Source: Thalassospira australica (GTDB lineage: Bacteria > Pseudomonadota > Alphaproteobacteria > Rhodospirillales > Thalassospiraceae). From it: a stretch of DNA of 59,092 nt. This document shows, piece after piece, positions 26,493-34,336 of this stretch. Position numbers and translations under genes: made by a program. The stretch spans positions 1 to 59,092 of the forward strand of contig NZ_JRJE01000027.1 of assembly GCF_000763295.1 (NCBI RefSeq), read 5' to 3'. The notes beneath the pieces were generated by a model. It was not told where the DNA came from and did not search any database. It worked only from the letters and a program-made list of their open reading frames with translations. Position 1 is the stretch's first letter, and each line of letters begins with the position of its first letter.

Positions 26493-27767
26493 GTGGCAAT
26501 GTTTGTCGATCATCCCCAGCGTGTCGCCCTTCACAACGAAATTCATGCCCGCCCATTTGGCGGTGTTAAAAGCCCGGCGCGCTGTTCCTGTGTTGCCTTT
26601 CAGGCAGGCGAAGAACTGGATAGCGCGGTTCGCGAACATTTCATTGCATTCTGCCATAGATACAGCCTGACGCCTCCGGCGCCAGATCAAAAATACTTTG
26701 AGGCTGCCTGTGACGGCTTTTCCGTTATTTGGGAACGCCATGCCGAATTTACGGTCTATGTATTCAAACGCACCGAACCGTTCGATAATCCATTTGAAGA
26801 CCCTGTGATCAACCTGATCCCACAGGACTGGTTGCAGGAAACACCCGGGCAATTGCTTGTCGGACTGCACATTGTGGTCGACAAAACGGATCGCAGTGAT
26901 GATGAAGTATCAAGACTGTTTGATCATAATGGACTGACGGGCAGCCGGGTTTTGGGCGGAACCGCACAGGTCTGGACAGATTTTCGCCTGCATGGCGATG
27001 GCTTTGGCCGGATATTGATCAAGGATTGCGGGCTGGAGCACCTTCAGGCCGGACGTTTGGTTCAAAGACTTAAGGAAATTGAGGTCTATCGCATGATGGC
27101 GCTGCTGGCCTTTCCGCTGGCCCATTGCGCGACACCCAAGGTTTCAGAAATTGACGCGCGGCTTTCGGATATTACTGCTGAAATGGCCAGCAAGACGCAA
27201 ACCAACGATGAAGAAACCCTGGCGAAATTGACAGACCTTGCCGCTCAGACCGAAGAAATGGCAGCGTCGCTGAACTATCGGTTCAGTGCCGCACGTGCCT
27301 ATTACCGGATCGTACAGGCGCGGCTGTCTGAACTGCGCGAAGAGCGTGTCGAGGGCGTTCAGACAATGACGGAATTCCTTGAACGGCGTCTGGCACCGGC
27401 CATGCGGACCTGTCAGAACATCGGTGATCGTCTGGAAGTTCTTTCAAAGCGTGTGGCACGGGCCAACAATCTGTTGCGCACACGTGTCGATATTCTGCTT
27501 GAGGCGCAAAACCGTGACTTGCTGGCCAGCATGGACCGTCGCGTGAAACTGCAACTGCGTTTGCAGCAAACCGTCGAAGGGCTTTCTGTTGCGGCCATCA
27601 CCTATTATGCCGTGGGCTTGCTGGGCTATTTGTTCAAGGCGGCCATGGATGCAGGCGTTCCTATTAACGATCGGGTGGCGACAGGCGTTGCCGTGCCACT
27701 GGTGCTTGGCGCGATCTGGCTTGCCATGCGGCGGGTGCGCAAAGCCCTGCATCGTGCCGACAAATAA
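26493..27767 (+). CDS. DUF3422-family membrane protein
   Basis: A 424-residue protein of unknown function found widely in proteobacteria. The N-terminal motif DHPQRVALHNEIHARPF is diagnostic. A long middle region (about 215-345) is helical and probably coiled-coil, and two membrane helices (about 363-378 and 392-408) lie at the C terminus with a basic tail. This gives a large N-terminal cytosolic part anchored at the C-terminal end. Start is GTG at 26493 or ATG at 26499; neither has a strong ribosome site. It is convergent with heme A synthase. There is no basis for naming a reaction. Confidence 0.88.
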   Translation: MAMFVDHPQRVALHNEIHARPFGGVKSPARCSCVAFQAGEELDSAVREHFIAFCHRYSLTPPAPDQKYFEAACDGFSVIWERHAEFTVYVFKRTEPFDNPFEDPVINLIPQDWLQETPGQLLVGLHIVVDKTDRSDDEVSRLFDHNGLTGSRVLGGTAQVWTDFRLHGDGFGRILIKDCGLEHLQAGRLVQRLKEIEVYRMMALLAFPLAHCATPKVSEIDARLSDITAEMASKTQTNDEETLAKLTDLAAQTEEMAASLNYRFSAARAYYRIVQARLSELREERVEGVQTMTEFLERRLAPAMRTCQNIGDRLEVLSKRVARANNLLRTRVDILLEAQNRDLLASMDRRVKLQLRLQQTVEGLSVAAITYYAVGLLGYLFKAAMDAGVPINDRVATGVAVPLVLGAIWLAMRRVRKALHRADK

Positions 27768-27782
27768 CAGTCGATAGCGCGA

Positions 27783-28850
27783 TCAGCTTGCGTCCTGATG
27801 CGGGTGGCACAGCTTGTAAGCTGCGTAGGTCACGGTGGCGACCAAAACGACGGCACCGGCCTGATGTGCCACACCCAGCGGCAACCACACGACACTCAGA
27901 AGCGTTGAAATGCCAAGCGCGACCTGAAGGCATACAGCCAGCAGGACCAGATGCGTGGAAAACCGCTGATTATTGCTCAGACCCCATGTTCCGGCCCGCC
28001 ACCAGAAGACCAGCACCATAATAAAGGTGAGTTTTGCCAACCAGCGATGATCCCACTGTACCGTCATGTGATCTTCGAACGGTGCCAGCCATGCGGGATC
28101 AAACACGAACAGGCCCTCGGGGATCAACTGACCATCCATCAACGGGAAGGTGTTATAGATATGGCCGGCGTTCAGCCCCGCCACAAAACCACCGGACAGG
28201 GCGGTAAACACAATCAGGCACATCAACTGCCAGGCCCGTTTTGAGGGGATGGTTGCTTTTGCACGTGGGGCATATTGCTGCAGGCCGACCCACAAAAGGG
28301 CAATGAAAATCACCAAGGCCAACCCAAAATGAGCAGTCAGGCGGTATTGGCTGACATCGGGGCGATCCACCAGCCCGCTCATGACCATGTACCAGCCCAT
28401 CAGGCCCTGCAGGCCACCCAGCACAAACAGTCCCCAAAGTTTCCATTTGGTCGCACGGTCAATGGATTTCTTGGCAAGGAACCAGACGAAGGGTACGAAA
28501 AATACGATCCCGATCAACCGGCCCCAAAGACGGTGAATGAATTCCAGCCAGAAGATTGATTTGAAATCTTCAACCGACATCCAGGCATTGACCTTCTGGA
28601 ATTCGGGATACTGGCTGTATTTCTGATAAAGCGCTGTCCAGTCCGCCTCGTTCATTGGGGGGATGATACCGGTAAAGGGCCGCCATTCCACGATCGACAG
28701 TCCCGACTCCGTCAGGCGCGTCAATCCCCCGATCACCACCATGATGAACACCATGGCCGCACAGCCAAACAGCCAGATGGCAACATTCCGGTTGGCTTGT
28801 GGCAGTGCTGTGGTGGTTGCAGACAGGGTGGGGGCAGCGGTACTGGACAT
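27783..28850 (-). CDS. ctaA: Heme A synthase (Cox15/CtaA)
   Basis: A 355-residue inner-membrane enzyme that oxidises the C8 methyl of heme O to give heme A for cytochrome c oxidase. It has eight membrane segments in two pseudo-symmetric halves. The conserved elements GGLTRLTESGLSIVEWRP, WLEFIHRLWGR, RLTAHFGLAL, WDHRWLAKL and GVAHQAGA carry the heme-ligand histidines. It is the Cox15-like alphaproteobacterial type without the extra cysteine pair of Bacillus CtaA. It is divergent from the siroheme-type dehydrogenase gene with 256 bases between them. Confidence 0.95.
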   Translation of the reverse strand: MSSTAAPTLSATTTALPQANRNVAIWLFGCAAMVFIMVVIGGLTRLTESGLSIVEWRPFTGIIPPMNEADWTALYQKYSQYPEFQKVNAWMSVEDFKSIFWLEFIHRLWGRLIGIVFFVPFVWFLAKKSIDRATKWKLWGLFVLGGLQGLMGWYMVMSGLVDRPDVSQYRLTAHFGLALVIFIALLWVGLQQYAPRAKATIPSKRAWQLMCLIVFTALSGGFVAGLNAGHIYNTFPLMDGQLIPEGLFVFDPAWLAPFEDHMTVQWDHRWLAKLTFIMVLVFWWRAGTWGLSNNQRFSTHLVLLAVCLQVALGISTLLSVVWLPLGVAHQAGAVVLVATVTYAAYKLCHPHQDAS

Positions 28851-29106
28851 CTTGGCGCTCTTTTGAAGGGACGTTCGGTCAGGTGTGGCTTTTTGAAATT
28901 TGGCCCAATATAGGGCGGTTTTTCAAAAATTGCAGGCAAAAGCTTTACGCGAACAATGGTGTCGCCGGATCACAAGGTGTTGTTCAATTAATACAAAATA
29001 AATTTGTTGTTAACAAATAAAACACATAAAAAATGTATTGAATAATTATTTATCCACACTCATAGTTCTGGGTAATAGAGAGAAACCCGCTAATCAAGGA
29101 TCGACG
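28851..29106. promoter_or_regulatory. A+T-rich divergent region between ctaA and the CysG-N-like gene
   Basis: Around 28985-29060 the sequence is strongly A+T rich. It contains ATTTGTT-GTT-AACAAAT (29002-29018, perfect 7-bp arms) nested inside AATACA (28990-28995) and TGTATT (29034-29039). This is a good candidate operator for the sulfur-assimilation pair to the right. No match to a named regulator can be stated. Confidence 0.45.
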
Positions 29107-29667
29107 ATGTTTCCCATCAATCTGGACCTGACGCGACTTTCAGTCGCCTTGGTCGGCAATGGTCAGGCAACCCTGAACCGTTTGCGCCAGTTTGACGGTG
29201 ATGGGGCAGAATACGTCACCGTTTATTCCGAAAACCCAATCCCGGAACTGGTCGATCAGGCCGGTGACCGGTTGCACCGCTATTTGCCCAACTCGGCCGA
29301 TGTCAATGCGGCATCCATTATGTTCATTGTTGACCTTGGCGAAAAAAAGGATGCGGAACTTGCATCCATTGCCAAGGCTGTTGGCACAATTGCCAATGTT
29401 GAAGACGTCAAGGAATACTGTGATTTTTTCTCACCAGCACGGGTACAGCGCGGTGATTTGATGATCACGGTATCGACCAACGGCCATAGTCCCAGGCTTG
29501 CAGGCCGTATTCGACGTGCTATAGAACACTGGCTTGATCCAAAGTGGTCAGAACGTCTTGCCATACTTTCTGCGGAGCGGGAAAAGTGGAAGGCGAACGG
29601 TGCTGATATGAAGCAGTTGCTTGAAAAAACCGATGATTTCATAAATCGTCGCGGATGGTTGCCATGA
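29107..29667 (+). CDS. Precorrin-2 dehydrogenase / sirohydrochlorin ferrochelatase-like protein
   Basis: A 186-residue protein related to the N-terminal part of CysG and to Met8, which oxidises precorrin-2 to sirohydrochlorin and may insert iron to make siroheme for sulfite reductase. It opens MFPINLDL, then a Rossmann loop VALVGNGQATLNRL; the usual GGG-VA pattern is changed to GNGQAT, so cofactor binding may differ. The later VEDVKEYCDFFSPARVQRGDLMITVSTNGHSPRLA segment is characteristic. ATG at 29107 with AAGGA upstream; the longer upstream frame is unlikely. It overlaps cysH by four bases (ATGA), which supports a role in sulfate assimilation. Confidence 0.88.
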   Translation: MFPINLDLTRLSVALVGNGQATLNRLRQFDGDGAEYVTVYSENPIPELVDQAGDRLHRYLPNSADVNAASIMFIVDLGEKKDAELASIAKAVGTIANVEDVKEYCDFFSPARVQRGDLMITVSTNGHSPRLAGRIRRAIEHWLDPKWSERLAILSAEREKWKANGADMKQLLEKTDDFINRRGWLP

Positions 29668-30407
29668 ACGTAATGCGCGAAGAAGATATTCTTACCGGTG
29701 GCTCAATGTCCTCCGAAGAGGCTACTGATCGAGCAGCATCTCTGCTGGGGCGATATGGCCACTTGCAGGGTGTCGCCCTGATCGAACCAATGGTGCATGA
29801 AGAGTTCAACGGTCGCATTACCATGACCTCGTCATTCGGGACGGAGGCCGCAGCACTCCTTGCGTTGGTGGCGGAAGTGGACCCGAACTTGCCGGTGATT
29901 TTCCTTGATACCCGCAAGCTGTTTGGTGAAACCCATACCTATCGCGAACAGCTTGTTGATCAACTGGGGCTGACCAACATCAAAATCATGCGCCCGGACG
30001 AGGAAAAGCTTAAGGCCGAAGACCCCGACGGAATGCTGTTTGCCTCTGATGTGCCGAAATGCTGCTATCTGCGCAAGGTGGAGCCGCTTCAACGTGCGCT
30101 TGAAGGTTATGATGCCTGGTTAACGGGCCGCAAACGCTTCCACGGTGGGGAACGCGATGCGCTTCCGGTGGTCGAACCGGCAGGCTCGCGGATCAAGATC
30201 AATCCGCTGGCTGGATACAAGCGCGAGGATATTGACGATATCTTTGAACACCGTGCCCTGCCGCGTCATCCGCTACAGGCAGAAGGTTTCCTGTCGATTG
30301 GGTGCATGCCCTGCACAGAGCGCGTTGATCCCAATACAACCGATGTCCGTGCCGGTCGATGGGCTGGTCAGGACAAGACCGAGTGCGGTATTCATTACAT
30401 CATCTAA
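29664..30407 (+). CDS. cysH: Assimilatory adenylylsulfate (APS/PAPS) reductase
   Basis: A 247-residue enzyme that reduces activated sulfate to sulfite with thioredoxin or glutaredoxin electrons. SSFGTEAAALL is the nucleotide-binding P-loop. Cys133-Cys134 (PKCCYLRK) and Cys214/Cys217 (GCMPCTER) are the four ligands of the iron-sulfur cluster that marks the APS-using class, and Cys241 in KTECGIH is the catalytic cysteine. ATG at 29664 overlaps the preceding stop; an ATG nine bases earlier is also in frame. Sulfite reductase is not in the window. A perfect terminator follows. Confidence 0.94.
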   Translation: MNVMREEDILTGGSMSSEEATDRAASLLGRYGHLQGVALIEPMVHEEFNGRITMTSSFGTEAAALLALVAEVDPNLPVIFLDTRKLFGETHTYREQLVDQLGLTNIKIMRPDEEKLKAEDPDGMLFASDVPKCCYLRKVEPLQRALEGYDAWLTGRKRFHGGERDALPVVEPAGSRIKINPLAGYKREDIDDIFEHRALPRHPLQAEGFLSIGCMPCTERVDPNTTDVRAGRWAGQDKTECGIHYII

Positions 30408-30443
30408 AGGCATTGCTGCCAGTTGGTTGCAAGATGTTTGAAC

Positions 30444-30477
30444 GCAAAACGGCCCCTGATATCAGGGGCCGTTTTGC
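30444..30477. terminator. Perfect 34-base palindromic terminator after cysH
   Basis: GCAAAACGGCCCCTGAT and its exact inverted copy are directly joined. A-runs on the left and T-runs on the right give a symmetric G+C stem with a U-rich 3' side on both strands. It is 36 bases after the cysH stop. Confidence 0.85.
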
Positions 30478-30661
30478 ATTTGATCTGTTTGAAACGCGTC
30501 AAACTTATTCCTTATTTCATTGAAAAATAAAAAGACCCTGAGAAGAACAATCTGATCGGAAGATCGTTTGTATAGGTACAAATATTGAAATCAGTCGATA
30601 AAAAGCGGCGGGCAAACTGTCGGAAGATCGACTGTAATGGTTGGAAAAAGGGCAAAGTTTC
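30478..30661 (+). promoter_or_regulatory. Promoter region of the TackOD1-glycosyltransferase operon
   Basis: The region holds an 11-base direct repeat TCGGAAGATCG (30556-30566 and 30620-30630, 64 bases apart) and a small palindrome TTTGTA-TAGG-TACAAA (30567-30582) immediately after the first copy. They look like operator elements. No gene is seen. Confidence 0.4.
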
Positions 30662-31996
30662 ATGCAGCTTGCGCAAGCCGCACCGCTGAATGTTTTGGCT
30701 ATGGGGACGTTTGATCAACTTCCGGTCAATGTCCATTGCGTCACCAAAGGACAGAAGTTTTCCGCAGTTTTTTGTGACGAAACAACAAGTCTTGGTTTTG
30801 AGGAGCTGGTTCGTCTGCGCGGCGATGCTGCGCACGACCTGTTCCCGATATACTGGTTTGGTGAAGGGGCGCCACCATATGTGGATGCCAGCTATCCCGA
30901 TAGCCGCCCGCAATCCCTGCATGAGGCAACACGAGATGCCTATGCGAAGATTGCCCGGATCGAAAACCTTGGACGCAAACAGGTGGAAGAAGACCGGGAA
31001 CTCCTGAACCTGTTGGGGTATCTGGTGTCGCGCAAATGCGAAGCGGTTCCCCGTTGGGCTCCAAACAATAAGAGGCTGGTCGAATATACCGAGTTAAGGC
31101 CCGAATTTTCATCGCGCAGCCTGTTGATGCAGCTTTATCGTAAAGGGCTGCTGGAACGTGATTTTTGGCGCAAGACCCATCAATGCAGCAAGTGCAATTC
31201 ATCGCGCCTGAATGTTGCGGAACATTGCCCGGACTGTAAATCCACCGATCTGGTGGAAATGGATATTGTGCATCATTTTTCTTGCGGTCATCAGGGGCCG
31301 CAGGATGCCTTTCAACTTAGTGCCGGCGGACGGATGATTTGTCCGTCCTGCGAACAAAATCTGGATCATTTCGGTGTTGACTATGACAAGCCGGGCCGTG
31401 TCCAGGTTTGTCAAAATTGTCGCGCCGTAACCGAAAACCCGATCACGATTTTTGAATGCCTTGATTGTGCAACCCTGACCCTGAGTGATGAGGCAATCCA
31501 GCGGGACTGGTATCGTTTTCGCCTTAGTGCGGCGGGGCAGGAAGCCGCCATGTTGGGGCAAATTCCGGTCACCAGTCTTGAAAATGCATTTGGTGGGTTT
31601 GAACCGTCCAAGGATTATGCAACTTTCACCGCCTTGCTCGACAATGGCCTGAACACTGCGCAACGCTATGATCGGCCTTTCAGTGTTGCGGTCATGCGTT
31701 TGGCCAGTGATGAAAATGACCGAGATGGGCCAAATGTTGCCTTTGGCACCGCGATGCGCAAAACGCTGGTTAAGCTGTTGCGCGAAATCCTGCGCGATTC
31801 AGATTTCCTGTATGCTGCGGGCAATCAGATCGTTTTTGTCTTTCCTGAAACGGATGCCGAGGAACTTCAATCCATTGTCGACCGGATTGAAGCGCGGCTT
31901 CTGACAGATGTGACAGAGCGCCCCGATTACAGCTTCGAGGATTGGTCAGGCCGAACCTTTCGCGATATTCTGCAAGGAGTACGCGTTGTTCGTTGA
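30662..31996 (+). CDS. TackOD1 zinc-binding protein with degenerate GGDEF domain
   Basis: A 444-residue soluble protein. The central part (about 60-300) is a cysteine-rich region I assign to TackOD1: pairs C175/C178 and C189/C192, then C208, C227/C230, C250/C253 and C266/C269, enough for two or three zinc sites. The C-terminal 130 residues resemble a GGDEF domain (ALLDNGLNTAQRYDRPFSVAVMRL, then LREILRDSDFLYAAGNQIVFVFPETD), but the signature GGDEF reads AGNQI, so cyclic-di-GMP synthesis is unlikely. The glycosyltransferase starts 11 bases before its stop. I infer a regulatory role in polymer synthesis. Start ATG 30662 is preferred; a TTG at 30641 is possible. Confidence 0.75.
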   Translation: MQLAQAAPLNVLAMGTFDQLPVNVHCVTKGQKFSAVFCDETTSLGFEELVRLRGDAAHDLFPIYWFGEGAPPYVDASYPDSRPQSLHEATRDAYAKIARIENLGRKQVEEDRELLNLLGYLVSRKCEAVPRWAPNNKRLVEYTELRPEFSSRSLLMQLYRKGLLERDFWRKTHQCSKCNSSRLNVAEHCPDCKSTDLVEMDIVHHFSCGHQGPQDAFQLSAGGRMICPSCEQNLDHFGVDYDKPGRVQVCQNCRAVTENPITIFECLDCATLTLSDEAIQRDWYRFRLSAAGQEAAMLGQIPVTSLENAFGGFEPSKDYATFTALLDNGLNTAQRYDRPFSVAVMRLASDENDRDGPNVAFGTAMRKTLVKLLREILRDSDFLYAAGNQIVFVFPETDAEELQSIVDRIEARLLTDVTERPDYSFEDWSGRTFRDILQGVRVVR

Positions 31997-33266
31997 TGGC
32001 ATCAACTATCTGTTATCGCTAAGCTTTCCGGCTTTTGTCGTAATGTTCTGGTACTTTTTCCTGCTGGAACTCCCACGGTTTATTCTGGCCGGGATTGCGG
32101 TTTGCATCGCCACGGTCATCAAGCGAAAGCAAGACGCGCCCCGCCCGCCGATCCGCAAGCCCCGCATTTCTGTTCTTTTGCCGGGTCATAACGAAGCCGA
32201 AAACCTGCCGCGCGCAATCATGTCCATGCGCGAACAGACCTTGCCACCCGATCAGATCGTGGTTGTTGATGATGGATCAACCGATGACAGCGTGGCCGTT
32301 GCCAAGGCGCTGATGGACGATGGCTTGATTGATGTTGTGCGCACCAGTCATGTGCGTGGGGGCAAGTCGGCGGCAGCCAATCTTGGTCTTGCGGCATGTA
32401 CCGGCGATATCGTGATTATCGCCGATGCCGATACGACCTATGACTGTACAGCGTTCGAATATTTGATTGCGGAATTTGATGACCCGAAAACCGGGGCAGT
32501 GGCCGGAAACCTTGGCGCGCGCAATGCCGATGTCTCGCTTGCGACCTGTTGGCAGGCAATCCAGTATCAGATTTCCATCGGGCTTGGTCGCCAGGTCTCC
32601 GACATGCTGGGCGTTTTGTTTATTGTCTCTGGCGCGTTTGGTGCCTTTCGACGTCAGGCACTTGAACAGGTTGGTGGCTGGTCGGTCGGTCCGGGCGAGG
32701 ATGCCGAACTGACCAACAAAATCCGCCGTGCCGGGTGGCGCATCCGTTTTGCCCACAACGCCTGGTCGCTGACCGATGTTCCGGAAACCTTTTCACAACT
32801 TGCGCGTCAACGGTTGCGCTGGGACCGGTCGCTCATTCGCATGCGGTGGCGGCGCTATCGGGTGTTTCTTGATCCGACAGATGCGCAGTTTCGGCTGTCA
32901 AATGCGCTTGGCACAATTGATATCCTGTTCTTTCAGGCATTCCTGTCGTTGTCCTTCGTGCTCTATCTGATCTGGCTGGTGGAAGTCTATGGCAGCTTTG
33001 GCTGGGTGATTGCCGTGGTGAACCTTCTGGCCTATTCGGTCTTTGGCGTTTTCGGCTTTGTCATGGCCCAGATTGCCTGCCCGCGCCCGACGATCAGGCG
33101 CCTTTGGCCCTATGTGATTGGCTATGGCGTGTTTAATTCATTGTTCCTGCGGTTCGTGCGGTTGGTCGCCTGTTTTGATGAGCTGATTTTCCGCCGTTCC
33201 TTTGATGATAATTACGTGCCGCGACGCGTGCGCCATGCTGCGCGCAAGTCCGGTCAAGACAGGTAA
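31986..33266 (+). CDS. Processive family 2 glycosyltransferase (membrane)
   Basis: A 426-residue polymerising glycosyltransferase of the BcsA/NodC/PgaC type. Membrane helices at about 12-44 precede the GT-A domain with VVVDDGSTDDS (93-102), the metal motif DAD (147-149), the acceptor Asp in GPGED (235-239), and the processivity motif QRLRW (275-279). Three or four helices follow (about 310-390). There is no PilZ domain, so any cyclic-di-GMP input must come from partners. The TTG start has AAGGAG six bases upstream and overlaps the TackOD1 gene. The sugar polymer is unknown; beta-linked glucose or N-acetylglucosamine are family precedents. Confidence 0.9.
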   Translation: MFVDGINYLLSLSFPAFVVMFWYFFLLELPRFILAGIAVCIATVIKRKQDAPRPPIRKPRISVLLPGHNEAENLPRAIMSMREQTLPPDQIVVVDDGSTDDSVAVAKALMDDGLIDVVRTSHVRGGKSAAANLGLAACTGDIVIIADADTTYDCTAFEYLIAEFDDPKTGAVAGNLGARNADVSLATCWQAIQYQISIGLGRQVSDMLGVLFIVSGAFGAFRRQALEQVGGWSVGPGEDAELTNKIRRAGWRIRFAHNAWSLTDVPETFSQLARQRLRWDRSLIRMRWRRYRVFLDPTDAQFRLSNALGTIDILFFQAFLSLSFVLYLIWLVEVYGSFGWVIAVVNLLAYSVFGVFGFVMAQIACPRPTIRRLWPYVIGYGVFNSLFLRFVRLVACFDELIFRRSFDDNYVPRRVRHAARKSGQDR

Positions 33267-33275
33267 TCAAGGCAT

Positions 33276-34313
33276 ATGAAACTGAAAAATCATCGCCCGT
33301 CGACCCGATTGATCCGTGAACCCCGCGCCATGCCCAAAAAACGGCACCTTGGGCGGTGGATCTATGTTGGTATCCTTGTCATGGTCGGGGTGTGGGCATT
33401 TGATGTTTTCTTCGGGCATTTTTTCTTTCTGCGTGGTGATGGCCTTGTTGTGGCGCGCCCCTATGTGGTGGCCAGTGAATATATCGGAACCGTGCGCGAC
33501 ATCACGGTGCGGCAGGGGGACCGGGTCAAACGCGGGGATGTTGTCGCACACCTCAGTTCGCGCCAATATGATGAACAGCTTGCCCGGCTGCGGTTTGAAC
33601 TATCCAATTTGTCAGCCGACCGTGCGCGCATAAGCAGCCAGCTTGCCGGGACACGCGAACTTGTGTCCGTTGCGCGCAAGCGTCTTAAATCGGCGGAAGC
33701 CTTTCGGGAAAAACTCGAAACGGGGCTAAAAAACGGGCTGAGTACGGGAACGGCACTCAATACCGCCTATGAACGCGAATATTCCGCGCGCGAGGACCTT
33801 GAACGCATTACATCTGATATCGTGACCCTGCGTGCAGAGGTCAAAGCGCTGTATCAGCAAATCGACCAACGCTATGTCCTGATCCATGATATCGAGGAAT
33901 CCTATGATGAAGGACGGCTTGTCGCACCTGAAAGCGGGATTGTGACCGATGTTTCGGCAATCGAAAGCAGCGTGATGCGCCCGGGCAATCCGATCATGAC
34001 GATTGCGGCCGGGAAACCCTATGTGCTGGCCTATTTCGAAAACGGCTCGCTTTATGAAATCAATCCCGGTCAGGAAGTCTTGATGTATTACGGCACCCGA
34101 TCTCTGGAAGGCCGGGTGACATCACTGCTGCCGGTTTCCGAACAACTTCCCGAAGAATTCCAGCGATCCTTCCAGCCAACCGGGCGTGCCCAGATTGCCG
34201 AGGTGGAAATCACAACACCGGAAAACCAGCCCCCGCTTTTCGCCAAACTTGAAATCGGCGGCGGACTGTTTTCATCGATCCGGCGCCTGTTTGACTGGTT
34301 GCTTGCGACCTGA
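33276..34313 (+). CDS. HlyD/Alg44-like membrane-fusion protein
   Basis: A 345-residue periplasmic adaptor with one N-terminal membrane helix (about 27-48). A split barrel-sandwich (lipoyl-like) domain is built from VASEYIGTVRDITVRQGDRVKRGDVVAHL and, after a helical hairpin (about 98-205, Arg/Glu/Leu-rich), from RLVAPESGIVTDVSAIESSVMRPGNPI. Beta-barrel sequence follows. Nine bases after the glycosyltransferase, it probably couples polymer synthesis to export, as Alg44 does for alginate. No TolC-like partner or ABC protein is adjacent. It is convergent with dgt. Confidence 0.88.
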   Translation: MKLKNHRPSTRLIREPRAMPKKRHLGRWIYVGILVMVGVWAFDVFFGHFFFLRGDGLVVARPYVVASEYIGTVRDITVRQGDRVKRGDVVAHLSSRQYDEQLARLRFELSNLSADRARISSQLAGTRELVSVARKRLKSAEAFREKLETGLKNGLSTGTALNTAYEREYSAREDLERITSDIVTLRAEVKALYQQIDQRYVLIHDIEESYDEGRLVAPESGIVTDVSAIESSVMRPGNPIMTIAAGKPYVLAYFENGSLYEINPGQEVLMYYGTRSLEGRVTSLLPVSEQLPEEFQRSFQPTGRAQIAEVEITTPENQPPLFAKLEIGGGLFSSIRRLFDWLLAT

Positions 34314-34336
34314 TGGATAGGTTTGAAGGAGGGGAC

